Virus record (IMG/VR): IMGVR_UViG_3300027852_000030
Location: 1 to 33,163 of that record
Length of the DNA: 33,163 nucleotides
Origin: a virus
Reading direction: 5' to 3' (one strand)
The position numbers and the translations under genes are program-made. Below are positions 13,953 to 21,761 of this stretch, piece by piece (positions within the stretch are counted from its first letter, which is position 1; each line of letters opens with the position of its first letter). A model generated the notes under the pieces. It was not told the origin of the DNA. It made no database searches and was given only the letters and a program-made list of their open reading frames with translations.

Positions 13953-14325
13953 AGAATTTTTAATAGCTTATCATGAGCAGGATAAAGAGCATTGTAAATT
14001 AACGTGGTGGAATTTTATGTTAAATAAGAAGTTTATTCACGTAGATGTATATATAGAGATAGCTGGAGGCTACTTATTGATACAGCCTAATGTTATGGGA
14101 ATGGGTCTATATGAACAGTATTTTACTAAAAAAGAGATATTAACACTTGACAAAACAATTTTTCAGTCCTATATTGTTAAAGAGGACCAGATAAAAATAA
14201 GGCCAAAGGGCTTAATTACTTGCGTAAGTATAGTTAAAAGTCTTTTGTATGTAAAAAAATGGTGGATTATAACACCATTTCAACTATATAAATATATAGA
14301 GAGGCAACAAAATGTCAATATTTAA
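13930..14325 (+). CDS. Conserved phage protein after terminase (131 aa)
   Basis: The product is typical of small proteins found between terL and the portal gene in AT-rich podoviruses. Its final third, TCVSIVKSLLYVKKWWIITPFQLYKYIER, has a Cys that begins a helix and a TPxxLY near the end, a layout that recalls permuted NlpC/P60-type proteins. An upstream HVDVYIE could supply a His. Catalysis is unproven. Starts at 13930, 13933 or 13942 are all possible. It shares a pattern with the C-terminus of the 28791 protein. Confidence 0.65.
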   Translation: MMTGMYCREFLIAYHEQDKEHCKLTWWNFMLNKKFIHVDVYIEIAGGYLLIQPNVMGMGLYEQYFTKKEILTLDKTIFQSYIVKEDQIKIRPKGLITCVSIVKSLLYVKKWWIITPFQLYKYIERQQNVNI

Positions 14326-14521
14326 TCCAAAAAAACCTGACACATCGAAACAAGAAGCTGCTTTAGATAGACAAGAAGCATCAGCTAAGGCTAGAGAAGA
14401 AGAGCAAAATAGAGAACTAGCTGGAAGAAGAAAGTCTTTGAGAAGAGGTCGAAGATCTTTACTAAGCGGTAGTGAAACAGGAGAAGAAACAACAGCTCCA
14501 TTAAAAGAAACTTTAGGTTAG
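14312..14521 (+). CDS. Small charged virion-region protein (69 aa)
   Basis: Starts MSIFNPKKPDTSKQEAALDRQEASAKAREEEQNRE, then basic GRRKSLRRGRRSLLSGSETGEE. It is a helical, charged small protein at the position where podoviruses keep a short protein between terminase and connector. It overlaps the previous gene by 14 bp and precedes the portal gene by 4 bp. Function unknown. Confidence 0.7.
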   Translation: MSIFNPKKPDTSKQEAALDRQEASAKAREEEQNRELAGRRKSLRRGRRSLLSGSETGEETTAPLKETLG

Positions 14522-14525
14522 TCTA

Positions 14526-16076
14526 ATGAGTGATTTTTTAGCAAGATTTAAAAAAGCAGAGACAGATTCTTTAGAATGGCACTCTACCTATGAAGAAATC
14601 TATCAATGTACTATGCCGAACCGTAACTTATATGACGGTATTCAAAACGGACAAAGGAAAACACAAAAGATATTTGATGCTACCCCTGTTATGGCAACTA
14701 GAGGTTTTGTTAATTCTTTAGTTAATACTGTAACTCCAGCTTTTACTAAATGGTTTGAGCTAGGAACAGGTCCTTTTATTGCCGAAGAGCAGAAGGAAGC
14801 TATACAAGAAGCTTTAAATAAAGGTACAGAGATATTCTTTGCGATGTTAAATAAATCTAACTTCGATACAGAACAAACTAAATGTTATTACGATCTATCA
14901 GCAGGAACAGCTACTTTACTATTCGAAGAGAGTGATGAGCCTGGAGATCCGTTTTCATTTACTGCTATTCCCCCTATTAAACTAGGATTAGAAGCAGGAG
15001 TTAGAGGATCTATCGGCGGTAGTTTCGAGAAAGCTAAGATACAAAACAATCTTATAAAAGAAACATGGCCAGATATTAAGATTCCTACTGGATTAGCTGC
15101 TGTTATTAAGCAAGCCCCAGTAGAAAAGAGTGAATTTAAAATAGGTATCTATAAAGAGAAGAAGGATAAACAAGGTAGAGCATGGGTTTATCGAGTATAT
15201 TTCGGAGATGATGAAGTAGTTAAAAGAAGGTTCTTCGATAATCCTTATATTACTTTCAGATGGAACGTATTAAGTGGCGAATTATTCGGTAGAGGTCCTG
15301 TAATGGACGTATTACCTGATATTAAAAGCTTACATAAGATAAGAGAGATGTCTTTAAAGGCTAATGAAATAAGAACTATGGGAATGTGGACGGTAGCGGA
15401 TAACGATATTGTTAATCCTGCTCAAATTAAGATAAGACCTGGAACTTTCTTAAAGGTATCTAGAAACGGAGGGCCTATGGGACCTTCTATAGATAGATTA
15501 CCAGATATAGGGAACCCTCAAATATCAGAGGTTGAATCTGGTAGGCTTCAAAACGTAGTTAAACAAGGTATGTTAGATAATAGAATATCTACAGAGACAG
15601 CTCAAGATTCTACTGCTTTCGCAGTTCAACAGCTCATGAGCTTCTATAAGAGTGATTTAGCAGCTCCTTTCGGTAGGATTATGAATGAGTTTATGTATCC
15701 TTTCGTTAGAAGAGGCTTAGGTATTCTAATTCGTAAAGGTTTATGGACTATGCCAGCTCTTAAAATGTTCGATCCTGAAACTGGAGAAGAAACAGAAGTA
15801 GAACTAACGGCCGAAAACGTAGATTCTTTATTTGTAGCGGTTAATATTCTATCGCCTATAGCTAAAATACAGAAATCAGAAGAAGTACAAATAGCTAATC
15901 AAGGAGTTGCAGCAGCAGCAAAGCTTAGTCCTGATACTCTACCTCTAGATGTTATGGGTTATCAAAAATGGGTAATGGATAATGCTGGAGTTCCTGAGGA
16001 ATTTACTTACGATAAAGAAGAGATTAAAACTCAACAAGCGGAGGCACAAGCGAATGCATCAGAACAACCAGTTTAA
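14526..16076 (+). CDS. Portal (head-tail connector) protein, T7 gp8-like
   Basis: A protein of 516 aa, the usual size for podoviral connectors. Recognisable blocks are the start RFKKAETDSLEWHSTYEEIYQCTMPNR, TRGFVNSLVNTVTPAFTKWFEL, PYITFRWNVLSGELFGRGPVMDVLPDIKSLHKI and the C-terminal helical region. Twelve copies would form the portal ring through which DNA enters and leaves the head and onto which tail tubular protein A docks. The C-terminal end overlaps the start of the Bbp19-like gene. Confidence 0.93.
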   Translation: MSDFLARFKKAETDSLEWHSTYEEIYQCTMPNRNLYDGIQNGQRKTQKIFDATPVMATRGFVNSLVNTVTPAFTKWFELGTGPFIAEEQKEAIQEALNKGTEIFFAMLNKSNFDTEQTKCYYDLSAGTATLLFEESDEPGDPFSFTAIPPIKLGLEAGVRGSIGGSFEKAKIQNNLIKETWPDIKIPTGLAAVIKQAPVEKSEFKIGIYKEKKDKQGRAWVYRVYFGDDEVVKRRFFDNPYITFRWNVLSGELFGRGPVMDVLPDIKSLHKIREMSLKANEIRTMGMWTVADNDIVNPAQIKIRPGTFLKVSRNGGPMGPSIDRLPDIGNPQISEVESGRLQNVVKQGMLDNRISTETAQDSTAFAVQQLMSFYKSDLAAPFGRIMNEFMYPFVRRGLGILIRKGLWTMPALKMFDPETGEETEVELTAENVDSLFVAVNILSPIAKIQKSEEVQIANQGVAAAAKLSPDTLPLDVMGYQKWVMDNAGVPEEFTYDKEEIKTQQAEAQANASEQPV

Positions 16077-16413
16077 TTATGAAGAACCAGTAGATGAGAC
16101 AACCGATAAAGAAGCAGAGCTATTACGCTCTATTTATACAAAAACATTTAGTACTGAATCAGGAAAAGCAGTACTAGAGGATCTATTTAAAATCTTAGAT
16201 CAACCAGTCGCCGATCCTAGCTACCCGCACTCTTACGCGTGCTGTAGAGAGGGTCAAAACCAAGTAATTCGTAGAATACAAAACTTAATAGGAGAACCGA
16301 ACAATGACAGAAGAAACAGAAACACCAGAAGCAGCGGCAGCCGCAGCACTAGAAGCAAACAAAGAAACTGGGGAATCTCAAGAATCCTCAGAAAGCTTAT
16401 TAGGAAATCATAA
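16054..16413 (+). CDS. Bbp19-like phage protein
   Basis: I start this at ATG 16054 with GGAGG 9 nt upstream, inside the end of the portal gene. Residues 20-80 (TDKEAELLRSIYTKTFSTESGKAVLEDLFKILDQ... and REGQNQVIRRIQNLIGEP) match the Bbp19-like family, small proteins encoded between portal and scaffold in many podoviruses and of unknown function. The basic tail after about residue 84 is read from the same DNA as the scaffold start (110-bp overlap). It could be a non-essential extension. Confidence 0.75.
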   Translation: MHQNNQFNYEEPVDETTDKEAELLRSIYTKTFSTESGKAVLEDLFKILDQPVADPSYPHSYACCREGQNQVIRRIQNLIGEPNNDRRNRNTRSSGSRSTRSKQRNWGISRILRKLIRKS

Positions 16414-17149
16414 AGAAGGAGAAGGAGACCATACCCTTCCTGAAGATTTCTATAATGAAGATAAAACTTTAAACGTAGATAAGGTTACAGAACTTAATAA
16501 AAACCTACTTTCTAAGACGAAAGAAGCTACAGGATTAAGACAAAAGCTAGGTAAAGGCTTAGAAGCAGCTCCTGAGAATGTAGAAGGCTATAAGTTATCA
16601 GAAGAAACAGCCGAAAAGCTAGACGCAAAAGATCCTCTTTTATCTGCATTTAAAGATACAGCCTTAAAAATGGGCTTAGGAAATGACGTATTCCAAGCTA
16701 TTACAGATGAAGTATTATCTAAAATAGAAATACCTGAAGCAGCAGATAGTGAAGCAGCTTTAGAAAAAATAGCAACAGATGAAGCAGCTAGAAAAACTAA
16801 AGAGATTGAAGCTTTAGGAGAAGACGGTCCTAAAATGTTAAACGGACTAGATCTATTTAGTAAAGCTCAAGTAGAAAAAGGCCTATTCTCTCCTGAGATG
16901 GCTCAAGAATTTAACGATATGTTAGTAACCGCTGAGAGTGTTAGGGTTATGAGTTCTTTAATTACTCAGCTAGGAGAAACTCCAATGCCTAACGTATCTA
17001 CTGTTGCAGGATTACCAAGCGCAGAAGAATATAGAGCTAAGCTAACAGCTAAAGACGAAAACGGAAATAGCAGAATGGCTGAGCCAGCTTATCTAAAAGA
17101 AATGACTGAGCTAGGCGATAAAATGAGAAAAGCAGGAATGAAAGTGTAA
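16304..17149 (+). CDS. Capsid assembly scaffolding protein
   Basis: The product has 281 aa and is acidic and helical, with an Ala/Glu-rich N-terminus (MTEETETPEAAAAAALEANKE) and PEDFYNEDKTLNVDKVTELNKNLL, which is typical of podoviral scaffolds just before the capsid gene. The C-terminus (LGDKMRKAGMKV) is basic, as expected for the part that contacts coat protein. It is the last gene before the terminator at 17202. Confidence 0.85.
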   Translation: MTEETETPEAAAAAALEANKETGESQESSESLLGNHKEGEGDHTLPEDFYNEDKTLNVDKVTELNKNLLSKTKEATGLRQKLGKGLEAAPENVEGYKLSEETAEKLDAKDPLLSAFKDTALKMGLGNDVFQAITDEVLSKIEIPEAADSEAALEKIATDEAARKTKEIEALGEDGPKMLNGLDLFSKAQVEKGLFSPEMAQEFNDMLVTAESVRVMSSLITQLGETPMPNVSTVAGLPSAEEYRAKLTAKDENGNSRMAEPAYLKEMTELGDKMRKAGMKV

Positions 17150-17201
17150 TAGGATGTAACCAAACACTCTCTTTTTACATCGAGGTTATATTCTTTAACG
17201 G

Positions 17202-17230
17202 AGACTACTCAGAAATGGGTAGTCTTTTTT
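17202..17230 (+). terminator. Intrinsic terminator after the scaffold gene
   Basis: AGACTAC (17202-17208) pairs with GTAGTCT (17219-17225) around a 10-nt loop and is followed at once by a T run ending at 17230. This is a classical Rho-independent terminator. It separates the terminase-portal-scaffold transcript from the capsid promoter at 17244. Confidence 0.8.
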
Positions 17231-17243
17231 ATTTACTTTTTTC

Positions 17244-17272
17244 TTGACTTTCACTTTTTAATAGAATATATT
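17244..17272 (+). promoter_or_regulatory. Strong sigma70-type promoter for the capsid/tail operon
   Basis: TTGACT (17244-17249), 17-bp spacer, TATATT (17267-17272). It sits directly after the terminator, so capsid genes get their own supply of transcript. Start expected near 17279. Confidence 0.75.
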
Positions 17273-17278
17273 ATTTGT

Positions 17279-17460
17279 AGAGGCTCAATGATTACGTAAT
17301 AAACTTATATTATACATCCCTCTGACAGTCGGAAAGACGATTGACTAATAGCAAAGACTATAGCATACATCCCGATAGGATATGGCTCAATGCTTCGGCA
17401 TCCCTTTATTTCCTTAGGCACAATGAAAGCGAAAATTCGTGTTTAATTTAATTTAATAAA
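17279..17460 (+). ncRNA. Long repeat-containing leader of the capsid mRNA
   Basis: The gene-free stretch 17150-17471 holds the terminator, the promoter and this leader of about 180 nt. Repeated pieces: GGCTCAATG at 17282-17290 and 17384-17392; ATACATCCC at 17312-17320 and 17365-17373, with CATCCC again at 17399-17404; GACTAATAGC at 17343 and GACTATAGC at 17356. Stems: AGAGG (17279-17283) with CCTCT (17319-17323), GTC-GGAAA-GAC (17328-17338) and ATGC-TTCG-GCAT (17390-17401). I cannot assign a known RNA class. It may stabilise the mRNA or regulate the most abundant protein of the phage. Confidence 0.45.
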
Positions 17461-17471
17461 GGAGAATTACA

Positions 17472-18335
17472 ATGAGTAACAAAATTCCAGCAGTTTATCA
17501 AACTCTATATGATGAAACTGTAAAACAAGAGTTTCAAGATGAAATGAGACTTAAAGGCACCGTAAGATTGAGAAACAATGTTGTCGGTGACAAAATCGAG
17601 TTCAGACACTTCGGTAAAGGCGTAGCAAAACCAAGAGGCCCTCTAGCTTCTGACGTTCCAGTTATGGGTAATGACTATAACAAAACAACTGCTACTATGT
17701 CTGATTGGATCGCAAAAGATTATACAGATATCTTTTCAAAACCAAAGGTTAACTTTGACGAGCTTCAAGAACAAATGCTAAGTTCAGCAATGGCAACAGG
17801 TAGAAGACTAGACCAAATAATTATAGACGCTTTAGACGCGGCTGTAGTTCCATCAGCAGCAGATATTGCTGTTAATGCGGAAAGTCTTACTTTTGCTAAA
17901 GTTCAAACAGCTAAGAGAATCCTAACTAAGCAATCAGCTAGAGGCGATCTATATTTCGTTATCTCAGCCGATGAAGAAGCAGCACTATTAGCGGAAGCTA
18001 AAGTAACAGACGGAGACTTTATTACAAATAAACCTCTTCCAGAAGGTACTCTAGACGGACAAAAATGGTACGGCTTTAACTGGATTGTACTAGGAGATAG
18101 AGACGAAGGCGGATTGCCAGTAGCTTCTACTACTAGAACTTGTTTCGCTTATAAAGGTGGACTAAAAGGTTGTATCGGACTAGGTATAGGTATCGATATG
18201 ACTACAAGCGCTGATTGGGTAGCTCACAAGGCTTCATGGTTAGCAGGTACTAATTTCTCAGCGGCCGCTACAACTATCGGTGACCCTGCAGCAATTACTG
18301 GTTTAATCAAAGTTGATACTTTAGTAACAGCATAA
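17472..18335 (+). CDS. Major capsid protein
   Basis: A protein of 287 aa beginning MSNKIPAVYQTLYDETVKQEFQDEM, followed by KIEFRHFGKGVAKPRG and the long helix NFDELQEQMLSSAMATGRRLDQIIIDAL. This is the HK97-fold coat protein seen in many AT-rich podoviruses, a little shorter than T7 gp10. It lies between the scaffold and the tail genes, as expected. It has its own promoter, leader and strong AAAGGAG site, fitting its need for high expression. Confidence 0.9.
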   Translation: MSNKIPAVYQTLYDETVKQEFQDEMRLKGTVRLRNNVVGDKIEFRHFGKGVAKPRGPLASDVPVMGNDYNKTTATMSDWIAKDYTDIFSKPKVNFDELQEQMLSSAMATGRRLDQIIIDALDAAVVPSAADIAVNAESLTFAKVQTAKRILTKQSARGDLYFVISADEEAALLAEAKVTDGDFITNKPLPEGTLDGQKWYGFNWIVLGDRDEGGLPVASTTRTCFAYKGGLKGCIGLGIGIDMTTSADWVAHKASWLAGTNFSAAATTIGDPAAITGLIKVDTLVTA

Positions 18336-18351
18336 TTAGGAGGATAAAATT

Positions 18352-18603
18352 ATGGCTTTAGATGACACAAAATTGGTTCCACAGAATCCTTCTGCAGGAC
18401 CAGGTACAGTAACTCAGTATACTTACATTACCTTAGACGATGTAACTGTAGCAAACTATTTTAATGCTTCTCATTTAACTTTAAATGTTGGAGATCTTAT
18501 TAAAGTAGTTAAAACAGTAGCTGATGTTCCAACAACTATCGCAGAGTACGCTGTAACAGCTATCGCTGCAGGAGTTGTAACTATAGACGACTTAATAGCT
18601 TAG
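18352..18603 (+). CDS. Small head protein (head-fibre/decoration-like, 83 aa)
   Basis: The protein is beta-rich (TQYTYITLDDVTVANYFN, LNVGDLIKVV, EYAVTAIAAGVVTIDDLIA). Such YFNAS...LNVGDLI...VTIDD modules occur after capsid genes in several phages, as small head decoration proteins or bases of head fibres. TAGGAGG precedes its ATG. It is followed by a strong UUCG hairpin, so the two genes may form the most abundant transcript. Confidence 0.6.
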   Translation: MALDDTKLVPQNPSAGPGTVTQYTYITLDDVTVANYFNASHLTLNVGDLIKVVKTVADVPTTIAEYAVTAIAAGVVTIDDLIA

Positions 18604-18626
18604 GTTATAAGTTTAATGAATGGTTG

Positions 18627-18642
18627 GGGGGTTTCGACCCCC
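18627..18642 (+). terminator. GC-rich UUCG hairpin after the capsid genes
   Basis: GGGGGT (18627-18632), TTCG loop, ACCCCC (18637-18642) forms a very stable hairpin in an AT-rich genome. There is no T run after it, so it may act as a partial terminator, an RNA processing block or a 3' stability element that lets capsid mRNA accumulate above tail mRNA. Confidence 0.6.
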
Positions 18643-18661
18643 TGCTATTTAAGGAGAAATT

Positions 18662-19234
18662 ATGGGTAATAAAATAGATATAATTTCTAATTCATTACTT
18701 CTTCTAGGCGAAAAACCTATATCAGATTTAAACGATGGATCCGATGTAGCTGATATTATAAATAATACATATCCCAGTTTCAAACTAGATGAATTAGCAA
18801 ATTACGAGTGGACTTTTACACAGAAACAAGCACAGCTTAATAAGATTGTTAAAACTCCAGTATTAAAATATAAGAATGTTTTTGCGTTACCTTCAGATTT
18901 TCTGAGGATTAAAAACGTTTATGCAGATTCTGACGGAGATTATACTCTAGATAAATATTCAATTAAAGAAGATGGTTTATATTGCGATGAGGATGAAATC
19001 TACGTAGAATACTCTGCGAATGTAGCTGAGGAGAAATTCCCAGCATATTTCAACGAATATTTCTCTTATGCTTACGCTGCTAAAATCAATATGTCAGTAA
19101 CAGAGAGCGAGAATAAACAGGCATTGCTAAACTCTGTAACTCCTGATAAGAGACAAAAAGCTAAAACAACAGACGCAATGCAAGAAGGCAACGAATTTAT
19201 ACAAGAATTTTCAGTAATCAATGTGAGGTCCTAA
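18662..19234 (+). CDS. Tail tubular protein A-like (head-tail adaptor)
   Basis: 190 aa, the usual size of T7 gp11-like adaptors. IDIISNSLLLLGEKPISDLNDGSDVADIINNTYPSFKLDELANYEWTFTQKQAQL and the segment ALPSDFLRIKNVYADSDGDY match the pattern of this family, which forms the ring between portal and nozzle. It is followed directly by the tail tubular protein B gene. Confidence 0.88.
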   Translation: MGNKIDIISNSLLLLGEKPISDLNDGSDVADIINNTYPSFKLDELANYEWTFTQKQAQLNKIVKTPVLKYKNVFALPSDFLRIKNVYADSDGDYTLDKYSIKEDGLYCDEDEIYVEYSANVAEEKFPAYFNEYFSYAYAAKINMSVTESENKQALLNSVTPDKRQKAKTTDAMQEGNEFIQEFSVINVRS

Positions 19235-21163
19235 ATGGCTAAAACTATACAACAAAGATTTACAGTAGGCGAATTAGATCCTAAAATGATCTCTAGAGCT
19301 GATATAGAGGCTTACTTTTCCTCTGTAGCTACTGGTACTAATGTTGTAGGATTATCTCAAGGAGGATTTACTAAAAGGCCTGGAGATTTATTTATAGAAG
19401 ATTTAGAAGATGTTGGCAATTCAAAACTAATAGAATTTCAATTTAACACAGAAATAACCTATATGTTACTGGTAATAACTGGTAAGATTAGAGTATATAA
19501 AAACAGAGTATTTCAAGCAGAAATAACAGACGCAGATATAACTAACGATATTATACCTCATTTAAACTGGACGCAGAGCGCAGATACAGCTCTATTATTC
19601 CATGAAGATCTAGAAACTAAAATAGTTACAAGGATGAATGATACTACATGGACAATAGATAATGCCGAGTTCTTAAATATACCTTATTATAATTATATAC
19701 CTAACCAGGTAGAGCCTGCTACTACGTTAACTCCCTCAGGGACTACAGGAGTAATAACATTAACAGCAGGAGCTAGTGCTTTCGTAGCAGGAGATGTTAA
19801 CCAGTATGTAGAATCTTATACTGCAGGCGGTAAATGTAGGATATTAGAGTTTATCTCTGTTACAGAGGTAAGAGCAAAAATAGAAATCCCTTTTTATTCT
19901 ACTGACGAAATAGCCGATGGAGACTGGTTTATAGATCGAGGATATGAGCCTATGTGGAGTGCAACCAGAGGTTGGTCTAGTTGCGGTACTTTCCACGAAG
20001 GGCGTTTATATATGGCTGGCTTTAAATCAAGGCCTAATACTTTATGTGGTTCAGTAGTTCAAGACTTCTTTAACTTTAGCGAAGGATCTTTATTTGACGA
20101 TGAAGCTATAGTAAGAACATTATCGTCTGATCAATTAAACAAAATAGTTAATTTAAAATCAGATAGAACCTTAATACCTATGACAACTGGAGGAGAGTGG
20201 ACTAATAAAGTAGTCGAAACTATAACTCCTACTAATGTAAACTTCGTTAGAGCTACTACTTATGGATCAAAGGAAGGTACTAGAGTATATGAAAACGAAG
20301 GGTTTAATATATTCGTACAAAGAGGAGGTTCTAACGTCTTAGGGTTAATATTTGAAGATACTAGACAGAACTATATAGGACAGCCTATAACTCTATATAA
20401 CAGTCATTTACTTAATAATCCAGTTAGTGTAGCTCTAAGAAAGCCTATATCTACAGATGATGCCGCTCAATACTATATTGTTAACGAAGATGGCTCTTTA
20501 ATTATAGGAACAATTTATACAACTCAAAAAATAGGATCTTTCTTTAGATCAGAAACAGATGGTTTATATAAAGCCGTAGCTGTTGACGATCAAGATATTT
20601 ATGTAGTAGTTGAAAGAGAAATAGACGGCGAAACTAAGCATTACTTAGAGGTTTTAACTAACGAATATAACACGGATTCATGCGCAGTATTTACAGATAC
20701 TACTACCACTATTACAGGATTAGACCATTTAGAAGGTAAAACAGTTAAGGTTATAGCGGATGATTCTATGCTTAGCGATGAAGTAGTTACAGACGGAGAG
20801 ATAACTATAGATCGAGAGGCTACAAAATTAGAAGTAGGTTTAGATTTTAAACCTTATATTAAGACATTACCTATAGAAATTCCTAAATTTGGAACATGGC
20901 TAGGTAAGAGAAAACGAATATTTAGAATGGATATGAGACTATTCGAAACAGGGTCACTAACTATAAACGGTAAGAATATAGTTAGCTTTAGGGGGTTTGG
21001 TCCAGCAGGTGCTGGTTCTCCGTTGGATCAAGCGCCGCCAGAATTTACTGGAGAAAAAGAGTTGACAGGACTGTTAGGATGGAATAAACTAGGACAAATA
21101 GAAATAACACAAGACGATCCGAGACCTTTAACGGTTTTAGCGTTTGCGATAGGAGTTAAATAA
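19235..21163 (+). CDS. Tail tubular protein B-like (tail nozzle)
   Basis: The product has 642 aa, with the T7 gp12-like start MAKTIQQRFTVGELDPKMISRADIEAYFSSVATGTNVVGLSQGGFTKRPG and the block WSATRGWSSCGTFHEGRLYMAGFKSRPNTLCGS that identifies phage nozzle proteins. It is beta-rich throughout and forms the distal tail tube. Gene start directly follows the previous stop. Confidence 0.92.
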   Translation: MAKTIQQRFTVGELDPKMISRADIEAYFSSVATGTNVVGLSQGGFTKRPGDLFIEDLEDVGNSKLIEFQFNTEITYMLLVITGKIRVYKNRVFQAEITDADITNDIIPHLNWTQSADTALLFHEDLETKIVTRMNDTTWTIDNAEFLNIPYYNYIPNQVEPATTLTPSGTTGVITLTAGASAFVAGDVNQYVESYTAGGKCRILEFISVTEVRAKIEIPFYSTDEIADGDWFIDRGYEPMWSATRGWSSCGTFHEGRLYMAGFKSRPNTLCGSVVQDFFNFSEGSLFDDEAIVRTLSSDQLNKIVNLKSDRTLIPMTTGGEWTNKVVETITPTNVNFVRATTYGSKEGTRVYENEGFNIFVQRGGSNVLGLIFEDTRQNYIGQPITLYNSHLLNNPVSVALRKPISTDDAAQYYIVNEDGSLIIGTIYTTQKIGSFFRSETDGLYKAVAVDDQDIYVVVEREIDGETKHYLEVLTNEYNTDSCAVFTDTTTTITGLDHLEGKTVKVIADDSMLSDEVVTDGEITIDREATKLEVGLDFKPYIKTLPIEIPKFGTWLGKRKRIFRMDMRLFETGSLTINGKNIVSFRGFGPAGAGSPLDQAPPEFTGEKELTGLLGWNKLGQIEITQDDPRPLTVLAFAIGVK

Positions 21164-21164
21164 C

Positions 21165-21761
21165 ATGGCAACATTATTATTAGGAGCAGCAGCAACAGCA
21201 GCAAGCGCAGGGGGAGCAGCGGCAGGAACAGCGGCAACCGTAGGAACAGCAGCGGCAGGTACTGCAGGAGCAGCGGCAGCAGGAACAGCGGCTACCGCAG
21301 GATTATTCGGAACTGCAGGCTCTTTTAGTTTAATGAGTACATTATCAACCATAGGAAGTTTAGCTAAGATAACTAGTGGAATTGCTGGAATAGGTAGCGG
21401 AATAGCCTCTCGAGAAGCAGCTAAAGGTTCAGCTAAACAATATGCCTTACAAGGAAGACAAGCTGAGGTCCAAGCTTTACAAGATGCTAACGCGATAAGA
21501 GAACAAACCTTACAGAGACTAGCTAGCGCTAGAGCTGGTAGAGGAGGAACAGGATCTGTAGAAGAACAAACTCAAACATTAAGATTTGGTAACATAAACG
21601 TAGGAACTACTAAAGATACTGGAGAACTTAGAAGCCTACAAAGCGAAGGTCAGGCAAGTCAATTAAGAAAATCAGCTAATTTAGCAGGATTAACCTCATT
21701 TACAAGAGCAGGTTCTTTAATAAGTAGCGGAGCAGGCGATATAGGGAGTGATTTAAGATGA
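21165..21761 (+). CDS. Internal virion protein, gp14-like (ejection protein)
   Basis: 198 aa. The first 45 residues are almost only Ala, Gly and Thr, followed by SLMSTLSTIGSLAKITSGIAGIGSGIASREAAKGSAKQYALQGRQAEVQAL. This is the layout of T7 gp14-type ejected proteins, with an N-terminal membrane-active segment and a helical body. It would leave the head first and form the outer-membrane channel. The Ala-coding repeats cause a spurious long reading frame on the other strand. Confidence 0.75.
   Translation: MATLLLGAAATAASAGGAAAGTAATVGTAAAGTAGAAAAGTAATAGLFGTAGSFSLMSTLSTIGSLAKITSGIAGIGSGIASREAAKGSAKQYALQGRQAEVQALQDANAIREQTLQRLASARAGRGGTGSVEEQTQTLRFGNINVGTTKDTGELRSLQSEGQASQLRKSANLAGLTSFTRAGSLISSGAGDIGSDLR

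Noticed and set aside
21028-21352. Two reverse-strand reading frames with Ala/Leu/Pro-rich products opposite the gp14-like gene
   Set aside because: They are mirror images of the Ala/Gly codon run of the gp14-like protein, have no ribosome site and lie opposite two well-supported genes.
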